64,000 nucleotides of DNA from positions 1 to 64,000 of the forward strand of contig NZ_JACVWU010000007.1 in assembly GCF_014596915.1 (NCBI RefSeq). Reading direction: 5' to 3'. Origin of the DNA: Streptomyces sp. TRM68416. GTDB taxonomy: Bacteria; Actinomycetota; Actinomycetes; Streptomycetales; Streptomycetaceae. A program made the translations under genes and the position numbers. Of the stretch, positions 38,353 to 46,889 are shown piece by piece (the stretch's first letter is position 1; each line of letters starts with the position of its first letter). The notes beneath the pieces are model-generated. The model had not been told where the DNA came from, did not search any database, and was given only the letters and a program-made list of their open reading frames with translations.

Positions 38353-39558
38353 ATGCTTTCGCCCGAGTCGGCCGCCGTCGTACGCGCCACCCTGCCCGCC
38401 GTCGGCGGTGCACTGGACGAGATCACCAAGCGCTTCTACGGCACGATGTTCGCCGAACAGCCGGAACTGCTGGACGGGTTGTTCAACCGCGGCAACCAGG
38501 CCAGCGGCGAGCAGCGCCAGGCCCTCGCCGGGTCCATAGCGGCCTTCGCCCAGGCCCTGCTGGCCACCCCGGACACCCGTCCGGACGCGCTGCTGGCCCG
38601 GATCGCCCACAAGCACGCCGCGCTGGGCGTGACCGAGGACCAGTACACGATCGTCCACAAGTACCTGTTCCGGGCCATCGGGGACGTCCTGGGGGAGGCG
38701 GTCACCCCCGAGGTGGCCGCCGCCTGGGACGAGGTGTACTGGCTGATGGCCGGCGCCCTGATCGCGCTGGAGGCCCGCCTCTACCACGAGGCGCAGGTCG
38801 ACCCCCGTGCGCCGTGGCGGCAGTGGACCGTGGTCGAGCGGCACGAGGAGACCGCGGACGTGGTCTCGTTCCTGCTCCGCCCCGCCGACGACACGCCGCT
38901 GCCCGCGGCCCGCGCCGGGCAGTACGTCAGCGTCCGTGCCCTCATGCCCGACGGGGTCCACCAGACCCGCCAGTACAGCCTCTCCAACGCGCCCGGCGAC
39001 CGGCTGCGCCGCATCACCGTCAAGCGGGTCGCGAGCGTGGCCGACGCCCCCGAGGGCGAGGTCTCCAACCAACTGCACCGCTCGGTGCGGGTCGGCGACG
39101 AACTCACCCTGTCGGCGCCGTTCGGCGACGTGGCGCTCGACGACTCCGACGCGCCGCTGCTGCTGGTCTCGGCGGGCATCGGCTGCACCCCGATGGTCGG
39201 CATGCTGGAGCACCTCGCGGCCACCGGGGCCACCCGCCCGGTGTGGGTCCTGCACGCCGACCGGTCCCCGGCCGACCACGCCCTGCGCGCGGACACCGAC
39301 CGCACGCTGGGCGAACTGCCGGGCGCCCGGGCGCAGTTCTGGTACGAGCAGGACGCCGCCGGCGAACCGGGCGCCCGCCTCGGCCTGATGGAACTCGGTG
39401 AGCTGGACCTGCCCGCCGACGCCGACGTCTACCTCTGCGGCTCACTGCCGTTCATGCGCGCCGCCCGCGCGCAACTGCTCCGCGCCGGCATCCCCGCCCG
39501 GCACATCCGCTACGAGGTCTTCGGCCCCGACCTGTGGCTGGCCCACGGCGAGAACTGA
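38353..39558 (+). CDS. hmp: Flavohaemoglobin (NO dioxygenase)
   Basis: A 401-residue two-domain protein. The globin part (1-140) has B10 Tyr Y29, Q49 and proximal H88 in IAHKH. The reductase part has FAD-binding RQYSLSNAPGD (about 210) and NAD(P)-binding LLVSAGIGCTPMVG (about 260), ending in VFGPDLWL. It oxidises nitric oxide to nitrate with O2 and NADH. ATG 38353 has GGGAG close upstream and gives the normal family length; an in-frame ATG at 38299 with GGAG would add 18 residues. Neighbours are the orphan oxidase and redox enzymes. Confidence 0.94.
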   Translation: MLSPESAAVVRATLPAVGGALDEITKRFYGTMFAEQPELLDGLFNRGNQASGEQRQALAGSIAAFAQALLATPDTRPDALLARIAHKHAALGVTEDQYTIVHKYLFRAIGDVLGEAVTPEVAAAWDEVYWLMAGALIALEARLYHEAQVDPRAPWRQWTVVERHEETADVVSFLLRPADDTPLPAARAGQYVSVRALMPDGVHQTRQYSLSNAPGDRLRRITVKRVASVADAPEGEVSNQLHRSVRVGDELTLSAPFGDVALDDSDAPLLLVSAGIGCTPMVGMLEHLAATGATRPVWVLHADRSPADHALRADTDRTLGELPGARAQFWYEQDAAGEPGARLGLMELGELDLPADADVYLCGSLPFMRAARAQLLRAGIPARHIRYEVFGPDLWLAHGEN

Positions 39559-40062
39559 CCCGCACGCCGGTACCCGGGGCCCGCGCGTGCCCGTACCCGG
39601 GGCCCGCGCGTCCACCGCGCGGACCCCGGGCACCGCTACGGGCCCGCACGGTCGTCCCGGGGTCCCGCAGCGGCCGTTCGCCGGGCCCGGCCCGCCTGCC
39701 GCGCTCTCGTAGCGACCGGCCCTGGATCCGCGCCGCCCGCCAGCGGGCTGCACGCCCGTCCTCGGATCCGGTCCGGCTGTTCCGGGATCCGGTGTCGCCT
39801 GTCGGTGGGCCCGGCCGTACGGTCCCGGGGCCTGGCGTCGCCTGTCGGCGGCGGACCCGAACCGGTCGTCCCCGGACCCGAACCGGCCGTTCGCCGGGCC
39901 TGTGCCGCCCCGTCAGTGGGCTGTCGTCAGCCGTCGGATCCGGGCTGGCCGTCCCCGGATCCGGTATCGCCCGTCCTCGGATCCGGTACCGCGCGTCCCC
40001 GATGCCGGGTACCTACCGCCCGTCCCCCGGCCCGAACCGCCGGCCCCCGTCAGCGCACCCCG
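39559..40062. other. 504-bp GC-rich spacer of degenerate ~22-bp repeats
   Basis: No supported gene. GTACCCGGGGCCCGCGCGT occurs twice (39570-39588, 39593-39611). GGATCCGG-type units with 21-22 bp spacing occur at 39936, 39957 and 39979. Between them similar CCCGAACCGG and GCCTGTCGG elements recur irregularly. It separates hmp from the convergent cupin gene. Confidence 0.6.
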
Positions 40063-40377
40063 TCACCCAGCCGGCATCGTCAGCAGCATGACGGTCGGTT
40101 CCGTGGCGTGCACGGTGTGGGGGAGGCGGGCGGGCAGGTGGGTCCATGTGCCGGGTGTGGCCTCGGTCTTCTCGTCGCCGAGTTGTAGGTCCAGGCGGCC
40201 CCGGAGGACCTGGATGACGACGGGGAGGGCCGAGGTGTGCTCGGTGAGTTCCTGGCCGGCGGCGAAGGCGAAGCCGACCACGCGCAGCCGGTCGTCGCGG
40301 TACAGGACGCGACTGAGGGTGCCGTCCTCGGGGATCGGGAGTTCGGCGGCCAGGTCGGTGATCACGGTGGCGGGCAT
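40063..40377 (-). CDS. Small cupin domain protein
   Basis: A 104-residue single cupin. The metal-binding pattern is partly kept: GQELTEHTSALPVVIQVLRGRLDLQLG for motif 1 and THLPARLPHTVHA for motif 2, supplying three histidines. Typical of small anti-sigma-like or stress cupins whose ligand is unknown. GAGGAGGAA precedes ATG 40377. It follows the methyltransferase gene by 20 bp on the same transcript. Confidence 0.8.
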   Translation of the reverse strand: MPATVITDLAAELPIPEDGTLSRVLYRDDRLRVVGFAFAAGQELTEHTSALPVVIQVLRGRLDLQLGDEKTEATPGTWTHLPARLPHTVHATEPTVMLLTMPAG

Positions 40378-40397
40378 GACGGTTCCTCCTCGGGGAG

Positions 40398-41237
40398 TCA
40401 CTCGGTGGGGACGGCGACCAGGCTGATCGCGCCCAGGTGGGCCTGGTGGCGACGGAAGACGCGGCGCATCTGCGTCACGCGGCGGCGGGCCGCGGGATCC
40501 CGCAGGGCGCGGCCGACGATGCCCAGGGCGTGCCCGAGCCCCTCGTCGGCGATGAGGCGACGCGGTTCGAGCAGCGCCATGGGTGCCGTTCTGCCGACGA
40601 TGACGGTGAAGCCCTCGTCGGCGAGGAGTTCGTTCCAGCCGACGGGGGTGAGCGGGCGGACGGCGACGTGGAGGGCGTCGGCGAGGTCCGCGGTGATCCG
40701 GTCGGCGAGCCGCGGGTCGATGCCGTCGGGCAGCAGGCACAGTTCGTGGACGGCGTACCGGCCGACGCGGCCGTCGAGCAGCTGGCGCGCCTCCCGTACG
40801 ACGCGCCGCTTGGCGGGGGAGGGCTGCATGGTCAGCATCGCCTCCCCGTACACGACGGTGGCGCTGCCGGTCGGCAGCCCGGTGTCGGAGGCGTCGGCCC
40901 GCACGGCGGCCACCTCGGTGCTGCCGGGGCCGGTGAGGAGACCCAGCCGGGCCACCGTGGCCGCGTCACGGTCGACGGCGGTGTACGAGAGCGGGGCGCG
41001 CTGGAGAGCGAGCCGGGCGGTGGCGCCGAGACCCGCGGCCAGTTCCACCACCCGGTCGTCGCGGTCGACGGCGAGGTGGTCGAGCATCCAGTGGGTCAAC
41101 TCCACGCCGCCGGGCCGCAGGACGCGCTTGCCGAGGCGGGCCAGCAGCCAGTGACCCGGCATGACGGCGGGGTCGAGACCGTCGCCCGGTACCGGGACGT
41201 TCTCGGGGGCGGACGCGTCGTGGTCCGTGGTCGCCAT
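40398..41237 (-). CDS. Class I SAM-dependent methyltransferase
   Basis: A 279-residue methyltransferase with motif I VVELAAGLGATARLAL (63-78) and an acidic YTAVDRD motif II. The C-terminal half (PLTPVGWNELLADEGF and LLEPRRLIADEGLG) resembles a family seen beside cupins in actinobacterial stress islands. Substrate unknown. Upstream are a perfect 18-bp palindrome (41274-41291) and a DosR-like box (41313-41327). Leads the cupin gene. Confidence 0.82.
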   Translation of the reverse strand: MATTDHDASAPENVPVPGDGLDPAVMPGHWLLARLGKRVLRPGGVELTHWMLDHLAVDRDDRVVELAAGLGATARLALQRAPLSYTAVDRDAATVARLGLLTGPGSTEVAAVRADASDTGLPTGSATVVYGEAMLTMQPSPAKRRVVREARQLLDGRVGRYAVHELCLLPDGIDPRLADRITADLADALHVAVRPLTPVGWNELLADEGFTVIVGRTAPMALLEPRRLIADEGLGHALGIVGRALRDPAARRRVTQMRRVFRRHQAHLGAISLVAVPTE

Positions 41238-41273
41238 GGGCGTGCCTCGCTCTCTGCCGGCACTTCCGGCACT

Positions 41274-41291
41274 ACTTAGGTAAACCTAAGT
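41274..41291. promoter_or_regulatory. Perfect 18-bp palindrome upstream of the methyltransferase-cupin operon
   Basis: ACTTAGGT-AA-ACCTAAGT with 8-bp perfect arms, 37 bp before the methyltransferase start. The half-sites TTAGGT/ACCTAA resemble DtxR/DmdR iron boxes, but their spacing is 2 bp instead of 7, so a different regulator is likely. Confidence 0.65.
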
Positions 41292-41312
41292 TCATGGGGG
41301 TGGGCAGTGTCC

Positions 41313-41327
41313 GGGGCCGAAGGTCCC
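41313..41327 (-). promoter_or_regulatory. DosR/OsdR-like box
   Basis: Read on the minus strand: GGGACCTTCGGCCCC, a close match to mycobacterial GGGACTTTCGGCCCT-type boxes. It is 76-90 bp upstream of the methyltransferase start. Confidence 0.5.
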
Positions 41328-41350
41328 GTGCCGTCGACCGACCGGCCCGA

Positions 41351-41983
41351 TCACAGCAGGCCGCTCCAGTACGTCCAGAAGCGCGTGAGGACCAGCACGA
41401 CGATCACGCCGTACCAGGCGCCCAGGAGGATCCAGTGCGACTCCACGACCAGGGCGAGGAGGCTCCGTCCGTGGGCCGGTACGGGGATGACGCCGTGCCG
41501 GAGGTTGTGCAGGCTCACGTACCAGAACAGGGCGACGGTGACGGTCCAGACGACGGCGCAGTACGGGCAGAGCCGGTTGAGCTCGTACAGCGACTGCCAG
41601 ATCAGCCAGTGGGAGAAGCCGACCCCGGCGAGCGCCCCGGCGTTCAGGGCGAGCCACAGCGTCCGGTGCAGGCGCGCCCCGGTGAGCACGGCCACGCCGA
41701 GGGCCGTGACCGCGGCGAAGGCGGCGAGGCCGAGCAGCATGTTGGGGAAGCCGAACAGGTTGCCCTGCCAGCTGGACATCGCGCTGCCGCAGCCCACCAC
41801 CGGGCTGATGTCGCAGGACGGCCGGTAGCCCGGGTCCTTCAGCAGCCGCCAGTCGTCGACGGTGAGGCGGAAGGAGGCGAGCCAGCCGATGACGCCGGCC
41901 GTGGTCATCAACCAGCCGATCCGCCGCCCCGGCTGCGCAGTGCGCGGACGCGTCCGCCGGGCGAGGTGGCTGCCGTGATCCAT
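41351..41983 (-). CDS. Vitamin K epoxide reductase (VKOR) family protein
   Basis: A 210-residue membrane protein with about five helices. The active-site CxxC is C139-P-Y-C142, and the loop pair C57 and C65 (CDISPVVGC) is the shuttle pair of bacterial VKORs. It reoxidises a DsbA-like disulfide oxidase using menaquinone. No DsbA partner is adjacent. ATG 41983 was chosen because the upstream extension is low-complexity. It may connect oxidative protein folding with the quinone pool under the conditions that induce the neighbouring oxidase and nitroreductase. Confidence 0.9.
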   Translation of the reverse strand: MDHGSHLARRTRPRTAQPGRRIGWLMTTAGVIGWLASFRLTVDDWRLLKDPGYRPSCDISPVVGCGSAMSSWQGNLFGFPNMLLGLAAFAAVTALGVAVLTGARLHRTLWLALNAGALAGVGFSHWLIWQSLYELNRLCPYCAVVWTVTVALFWYVSLHNLRHGVIPVPAHGRSLLALVVESHWILLGAWYGVIVVLVLTRFWTYWSGLL

Positions 41984-42021
41984 GGCACCGCACGGTAGAC
42001 CGGCCGCCCCCGAGCCCACCT

Positions 42022-42036
42022 GGGCCGAAGTGCCCC
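42022..42036 (-). promoter_or_regulatory. DosR/OsdR-like box upstream of VKOR
   Basis: Minus strand GGGGCACTTCGGCCC, 39-53 bp upstream of the VKOR start. A second weaker dyad (GGGGCCGAACGGCC) is at 42046-42059. A plus-strand GGGGCCGTCCGGCCC (42100-42114) faces the divergent membrane gene. Confidence 0.45.
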
Positions 42037-42225
42037 GCACCGCCCGGCCGTTCGGCCCCACCGGCGGGCGTCGATCGGGGACCGGCGACGCCGTGAGCCG
42101 GGGCCGTCCGGCCCAGGTGCCGGTGCGGGCGGCCCGGCGAAGCTGAGGCCCGGCCGACCGGGAACGCACGCAGCCGCGTCCGCCACCCCGGCCGGCGCGC
42201 ACGGAGTCGTGGAGGTGAGCCGGTA

Positions 42226-42672
42226 GTGGACACCGTCGGCCGGTGGTCCCCGGTCCGCTTCGCCCACGTGGCCGGTGCGGCCCTGTGGGTCGGCGGCCAG
42301 CAGGCCCTGTCCCTGGTGATCCTGCCGTTGGCCCGCCGCATGCTCGCCCCCGAGACCAAGGACCGCTTCACCGCCGAGGAGGGCCGCCGCTTCGGCCTGC
42401 TGACCGGGGCGGTGTCCCTGCCGGTGCAATTGGCCACCGGCTGGGCCGTGGCCTGGCACAAGGGCGTCACCTGGGCCGCCCTGACCGAACCCGGCTACGG
42501 CCGCACCCTCGCCGCCAGACTCGCCCTGTTCGTCCTGGTGATGCCGGCCGCGGTCGGCCACGGCATCGCCCACGCCAGGAACCGCGCCGAACCGGCCCGG
42601 TCCCTGGCCGTGGTCTCCCTGGTCGGCTCACTCGGCGTGGTCCTGCTGGCGGCGGCGCTGCCCGCCACGTAA
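42226..42672 (+). CDS. Small membrane protein, CopD-like
   Basis: A 148-residue protein with four membrane helices. The FAHVAGAALWVGGQQALSLVILPLARR start and LPVQLATGWAVAW segment resemble the CopD/DUF2269 superfamily, which often carries haem- or copper-linked His residues; H14 is in that position. The function is not established. It starts at GTG 42226 with GAGGTGAG upstream. Divergent from VKOR, and so probably under the same control. Confidence 0.65.
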   Translation: MDTVGRWSPVRFAHVAGAALWVGGQQALSLVILPLARRMLAPETKDRFTAEEGRRFGLLTGAVSLPVQLATGWAVAWHKGVTWAALTEPGYGRTLAARLALFVLVMPAAVGHGIAHARNRAEPARSLAVVSLVGSLGVVLLAAALPAT

Positions 42673-42817
42673 GCCTGTCCCGACCGAAGTCCCGGGTCCC
42701 CCGGCCCCCGGCGAAGGACCGCCGACCCCTCGTGGCCGGTCCGGCGGAGGCGGAGGCTGGGGGCACGCGGAGAGCCGCGTTCGGCACGGCGGCTCCCGGC
42801 ACGAGTGAGGAGTCGCG

Positions 42818-43771
42818 ATGAGGACCCAGGAGATCGACGCCACCGCGGTGGAGACACTGCTGGCCGCGGCCGTGGCGGCACCGTCGATCCACAACACGCA
42901 GCCCTGGCGCTTCGGCATGGCACCGGCCACACGGTCCGTCGAGGTACGGGACGACCGCAGCAGAGCGCTGCCGCTCGCCGACCCCGACCGGCGCGCCCTG
43001 CACCTGTCCGCCGGCGCCGCCGTGTTCAACCTCCGGGTCGCCGCCGCCCACCTGGGCTGGAATCCCCGGGTCACGCTGCTGCCGGACCCGGACGACCCCG
43101 AGCTGCTGGCCACCGTACAACTGACCGCCGCCACCGAAGCCCCGCCGGACCACCGCGGCCTCTACGCGGCCCTGCTGCGGCGCCACACCAGCCGGATGCC
43201 GTTCACCGGCCGCCCCGTACCCGAGCCCACCGTCGCCGAGATGGCCGACGCCGCGCGGGCCGAGGGCGCGCACCTGTACGTCCCCGACATCCTCCAGACC
43301 CGGCGCCTGCTCCAGGTGACCTCCGCCGCGGAACTGCGCAACGCCACCGACCGGGCGCGCACGGCGGAGAGCCGCGCCTGGATCGTGCCGCCCGGATCGG
43401 GCCCGTACGGCATTCCGGCCACTCTCGCGCGCCCGCTGGACCGGTCCGGGCGGATGCCGATGCGGGACTTCACCGGACGGCCGCACCCCACCGCGCGCTT
43501 CGAGCGGCACGCCCAGGTGGCGCTGGTGTGGACCGTCCGCGACGACCGGGAGGCCTGGCTGCGGGCGGGCCAGGCGCTGGAGCACACTCTCCTGGTCGCC
43601 ACCGCGCACGGCGTACGCACCTCGATGCTGCACCAGGCGATGGAGTGGCCGGACCTCCGGGAGGCGATGCGCGCCCCCGGCACCAAGCGCTGCCACCCGC
43701 AGCTGCTGATCCGCTTCGGCTACGGCCCCGAGGGCGAACCGACCCCGCGCGCCACGGCCGACGGCGGCTGA
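42818..43771 (+). CDS. Acg-type FMN-binding nitroreductase
   Basis: A 317-residue protein made of two nitroreductase-like halves. The N-terminal APSIHNTQPWRF motif and the C-terminal CHPQLLIRFGYGPEGEPTPR match the Acg family (Rv2032-like) of flavin-binding oxidoreductases. Acg genes are classic members of the DosR dormancy regulon in mycobacteria; the protein may sequester rather than turn over flavin. ATG 42818 follows TGAGGAG. A partial dyad ending GACCGAAGTCCC (42682-42693) lies upstream. Confidence 0.9.
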   Translation: MRTQEIDATAVETLLAAAVAAPSIHNTQPWRFGMAPATRSVEVRDDRSRALPLADPDRRALHLSAGAAVFNLRVAAAHLGWNPRVTLLPDPDDPELLATVQLTAATEAPPDHRGLYAALLRRHTSRMPFTGRPVPEPTVAEMADAARAEGAHLYVPDILQTRRLLQVTSAAELRNATDRARTAESRAWIVPPGSGPYGIPATLARPLDRSGRMPMRDFTGRPHPTARFERHAQVALVWTVRDDREAWLRAGQALEHTLLVATAHGVRTSMLHQAMEWPDLREAMRAPGTKRCHPQLLIRFGYGPEGEPTPRATADGG

Positions 43772-43792
43772 GGAGCGACGGCCCAATGGCGT

Positions 43793-43836
43793 GGCCGAGT
43801 GACGTCACCCTCCCCCAGAGGTGACGTCACTCGGCC
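43793..43836. terminator. Bidirectional terminator
   Basis: A perfect 17-bp stem (43793-43809 with 43820-43836) and a 10-nt loop. It sits between the convergent nitroreductase and metalloprotease genes. Confidence 0.92.
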
Positions 43837-43893
43837 GCTCCCCCGGCGCCGGACTGGTGGTCCGTCCGCCCGCGTGCGCCCGCCTCCGTGCTG

Positions 43894-44985
43894 TCACCAG
43901 CACATCACCGCGGTTTCCCCCGACCCCCAGCTGGAGTACAGGCGCACACGGACGAAGTAGCGGCGGCCCCTGACGAGATGGGCCTTGATCGTGACGTTGC
44001 CGGTGGTGCCCCCGTCGTCCTGGCCGGTCAGGTAGCGCGGCTCGCCGTCCCGCTCCTCGAAGACCACCACGACGGTGTCGCAGTCGCCGAAGGTGGCCAG
44101 CGCGTACTCGCGGGTCTCCGGCGGCTCGACGACGAAGTCGGCCTGCTCGCCCGGCCCGAGCGCGAGCGGCGCCGAGCGGAACGGCACCAGCACGGGCGGC
44201 CGCGGCGACCCGGCCGGCGGGTACCAGCGCAGGACGAACTCCTTGTCGGCGGGGGAGAGCGTGCCGGGCGGGTTCAGGCCCGCGCGGAACTGCTCCGGCT
44301 CCAGGATGAGCCCCGCCTCGAAGGGGTACTCCATGATCGACTGAGGGTCCCAGACGGCGCCGTTGACCTCGTCCGGGTCCAGCTTGCGCAGAATGTTGAA
44401 GAACGTCGTCTCACGGCTCCAGAAGTTCGGCGGGCCCGCCAGATCGGCGAAGACGGCCTCGTCGTCCCAGTGGATGCCGGCGAACGGGCTCTGGTGCTCG
44501 TGCAGCATGCCCAGCGCGTGCCCGATCTCGTGCAGCGCCGTGCCCCGTTCCGAAGGAGCGGTCAGGTCCCAGCCGAAGTTCATGGTCCGTTCGTTCAGGC
44601 CGACCTGGAGCGCGTCCTTCCCCACGGTCGACCAGGAACCGTCACCCGGCTGGAACCCGATCCGCAACTCTGCTTCCGAGCGGTCCGTGACCTCGTTGAA
44701 CAACACCCCGATGCCGAGGTCCTGCCACTCCTGGAAGCACTCGCGCACCACGTCCTGCTGCTCCTTCGCACCGACCCACGACACCCGACGGGACCCCCCG
44801 GTGCCCGGTACGGGAATGACGGACGCGTCGCCGTCGCCGTCGAAGAAGTAGTAGTGCAGGACCGTGTTGTTGACCCACATCCGGCGTCCGCCGATGAGCG
44901 CACGCTGCCGCTCCGCGGTCAGCCCCGGTGCCAGCACGGGGGCCGACTGCTGCGCGAGCGAGCAGTAGCGAGCGGTCATGGGCAC
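43894..44985 (-). CDS. Metzincin-type zinc metalloprotease without signal peptide
   Basis: A 363-residue protease. The zinc site HEIGHALGMLH (H152, E153, H156, H162) and a Met-turn in SIMEYPF place it among astacin/M12-like metzincins. The N-terminus (MPMTARYCSLAQQ) has no hydrophobic export signal, so it may act inside the cell or leave by another route. The C-terminal ~90 residues form a beta-rich domain with FVVEPPETREYALATFGDCDTV, like pre-peptidase C-terminal domains. GTG 44985 is preferred (GGAGG six bases upstream). Divergent from an AAA/LuxR regulator. Confidence 0.85.
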   Translation of the reverse strand: MPMTARYCSLAQQSAPVLAPGLTAERQRALIGGRRMWVNNTVLHYYFFDGDGDASVIPVPGTGGSRRVSWVGAKEQQDVVRECFQEWQDLGIGVLFNEVTDRSEAELRIGFQPGDGSWSTVGKDALQVGLNERTMNFGWDLTAPSERGTALHEIGHALGMLHEHQSPFAGIHWDDEAVFADLAGPPNFWSRETTFFNILRKLDPDEVNGAVWDPQSIMEYPFEAGLILEPEQFRAGLNPPGTLSPADKEFVLRWYPPAGSPRPPVLVPFRSAPLALGPGEQADFVVEPPETREYALATFGDCDTVVVVFEERDGEPRYLTGQDDGGTTGNVTIKAHLVRGRRYFVRVRLYSSWGSGETAVMCW

Positions 44986-45049
44986 AGCCTGCCTCCGCCA
45001 CCCGCCCGGCGCCTGAGTCGGGGGCTACTCAAGTCCCCCTGTATCAGGG

Positions 45050-46813
45050 ATGAGTATCCGGACTCCTGTTGCTGTGACGACATTCGAACGGGACGCGAAG
45101 ACCCTTGAGCTGCCCTGGCCGTTCACCGGACGGGACGACGAACTGGAGCTGATCCGCGGAGCCCTGGCCGCCGGCCGGCACGGCATCGTGGTGACCGGCT
45201 CCGCGGGCTGCGGGAAGACCCGCCTCGTCACGGAGGCGGTCCGCGGCACGGACTGCGTCAAGGTGGCGGGCACACCGGAGGCCCGCGCCATCCCCTTCGC
45301 CGCGTTCTCGCACCTGCTGCCCGAGACGGTCACCCTGCACCGGGCCGTCCAACTCCTGTCCGGCGTACGGCTGCTGCTCGTCGACGACGCCCATCTGCTC
45401 GACGACGCCTCCGCCGCCCTCGTCCACCAGCTCGCCCTGCACGGCCGCGCCCGCCTGCTGGTCGTCGCCACGGACGGCCACCCGGCGCCCGGCGCGGTCT
45501 CCCGGCTGTGGACCGGGGAGCTGCTGCCGCGCCTCGCCCTGGACCCGCTGCCCCGCGAGGAGACGGCACAACTGCTCACCGCCGGTACCGGCGCCGGCCT
45601 GGAGCAGCTCACCGTGAACCGACTGCACCGCCTGTGCGGGGGCGACCTGCGGCTGCTGCGCGACCTGGTGGGCGCGGTGCGCGAACGCGGGCTGCTCACC
45701 CGGGTCGAGGACGCCGACGCCTGGGCCTGGCGGGGGCCGCTGCCGTTGACCGCGACCGTGCGCGAACGCACCGCGCACCTCCTCGACCGCGGCTGCCCCG
45801 AGGAACGCGAGACCCTCGAACGCCTCGCCTTCGGCGAGCCGCTGGTCACGGACATGGACGCCTTCGACCTGCGGGTCCTCGAACGCCTGGAGGCCGACGG
45901 GCTGATCCGCATCGACGACCGGGGCGCCGTCCGCCTCGCCCACCCCCTGCACGGCCCGGTGCTGCGGGCCGCGGCCGGCAGGCTCCGGGCGAGGCGGCTG
46001 GCCCGCACACCGGAGCAGTGCGGTCCCGCCCTCGACGCCGAGACCGCCGGCCTCGCCCGACGCGCCGAACTGGCCGACGTACGGGACGTGTCGGCGCCCG
46101 TGGGGGAGTGGCTGCTGGACGAAGGAATGCCGGTACCGGCCGGACACGCGGCCGTCCGGGCCCGGGTCGCGCGACTGCGCGGGCGGCTGCGGGAGGCCGC
46201 GGCATGGGCGAGGGAGGGGCTGCGCACCGCCGGTGACGATCCGGACTGCCGCCGTGAACTCGCCCTCGCCGCAGCCCAGTCGGAGGACGCCGGACCCGAC
46301 AGCACCGCCGCCCTGGACGCCGTGGAGCCGTACGACGCCGTACGGCTCGGGGAGCCCGAGCGTGCCGCCGGACGGCTCGACGGGGTCTTCGCGCAGCACG
46401 CCGACGCCCTCGCGCGCGGCGACGGGCCCGCGCTGGACCGGGTCGCCGAGGCCCTGCAGGAGCGCGGGCTGGTGCTGTTCGCCGCCGAGGCGCACGCCCA
46501 GGCCGTACGGGCGCACCGCGACCCGCGCGCCGCCCGCACCTCGCGCACCCGCGCCGTCGCCCTGGCCCGGCGCTGCCAGGGCGCCCGCACGCCCGCCCTG
46601 TCCGGCCTCGTGCTCGGCGAACTCACCGCCCGCCAGCGCCAGATCGTCACCCTCGCCGCCGCCGGCCTCAGCAACAGAGAGATCGCCGAACGCCTCACCC
46701 TCTCCGTCCGCACCGTCGGCAACCACCTCTACAGCGCCTACACCCGCCTCGGCGCCAGCGACCGCGCAGCCCTGCCGTGGCTGGTGGAACTGCCGACCGC
46801 GCAGCCGGCGTGA
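45050..46813 (+). CDS. LuxR-family regulator with AAA/STAND ATPase domain
   Basis: A 587-residue LAL-like protein, shorter than the usual 850-1000. The N-terminal ATPase has Walker A GSAGCGKTRL (50-59) and Walker B RLLLVDDAHLL (near 110). The middle is helical with few clear TPRs. The C-terminal GerE-type HTH reads LTARQRQIVTLAAAGLSNRE followed by IAERLTLSVRTVGNHLYSAY. It should act as an ATP-gated activator. It is divergent from the metzincin gene with a 64-bp spacer, so that protease is its likely target. Confidence 0.9.
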   Translation: MSIRTPVAVTTFERDAKTLELPWPFTGRDDELELIRGALAAGRHGIVVTGSAGCGKTRLVTEAVRGTDCVKVAGTPEARAIPFAAFSHLLPETVTLHRAVQLLSGVRLLLVDDAHLLDDASAALVHQLALHGRARLLVVATDGHPAPGAVSRLWTGELLPRLALDPLPREETAQLLTAGTGAGLEQLTVNRLHRLCGGDLRLLRDLVGAVRERGLLTRVEDADAWAWRGPLPLTATVRERTAHLLDRGCPEERETLERLAFGEPLVTDMDAFDLRVLERLEADGLIRIDDRGAVRLAHPLHGPVLRAAAGRLRARRLARTPEQCGPALDAETAGLARRAELADVRDVSAPVGEWLLDEGMPVPAGHAAVRARVARLRGRLREAAAWAREGLRTAGDDPDCRRELALAAAQSEDAGPDSTAALDAVEPYDAVRLGEPERAAGRLDGVFAQHADALARGDGPALDRVAEALQERGLVLFAAEAHAQAVRAHRDPRAARTSRTRAVALARRCQGARTPALSGLVLGELTARQRQIVTLAAAGLSNREIAERLTLSVRTVGNHLYSAYTRLGASDRAALPWLVELPTAQPA

Positions 46814-46889
46814 GCGAACCCCCGCGATCGGCCACGAGGGCGCCGCGGCGAGCCGACGGCACGCCGCGGCCCTCCCGGCGGCGGAGCGT

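Noticed and set aside
39534..40091. 185-codon proline/arginine-rich frame after hmp
   Set aside because: Overlaps hmp and the cupin gene end and consists of repeat translations.
41274..41291. Standard DtxR/DmdR iron box
   Set aside because: Half-sites match but the centre is 2 bp, not 7; kept as an unassigned palindrome instead.
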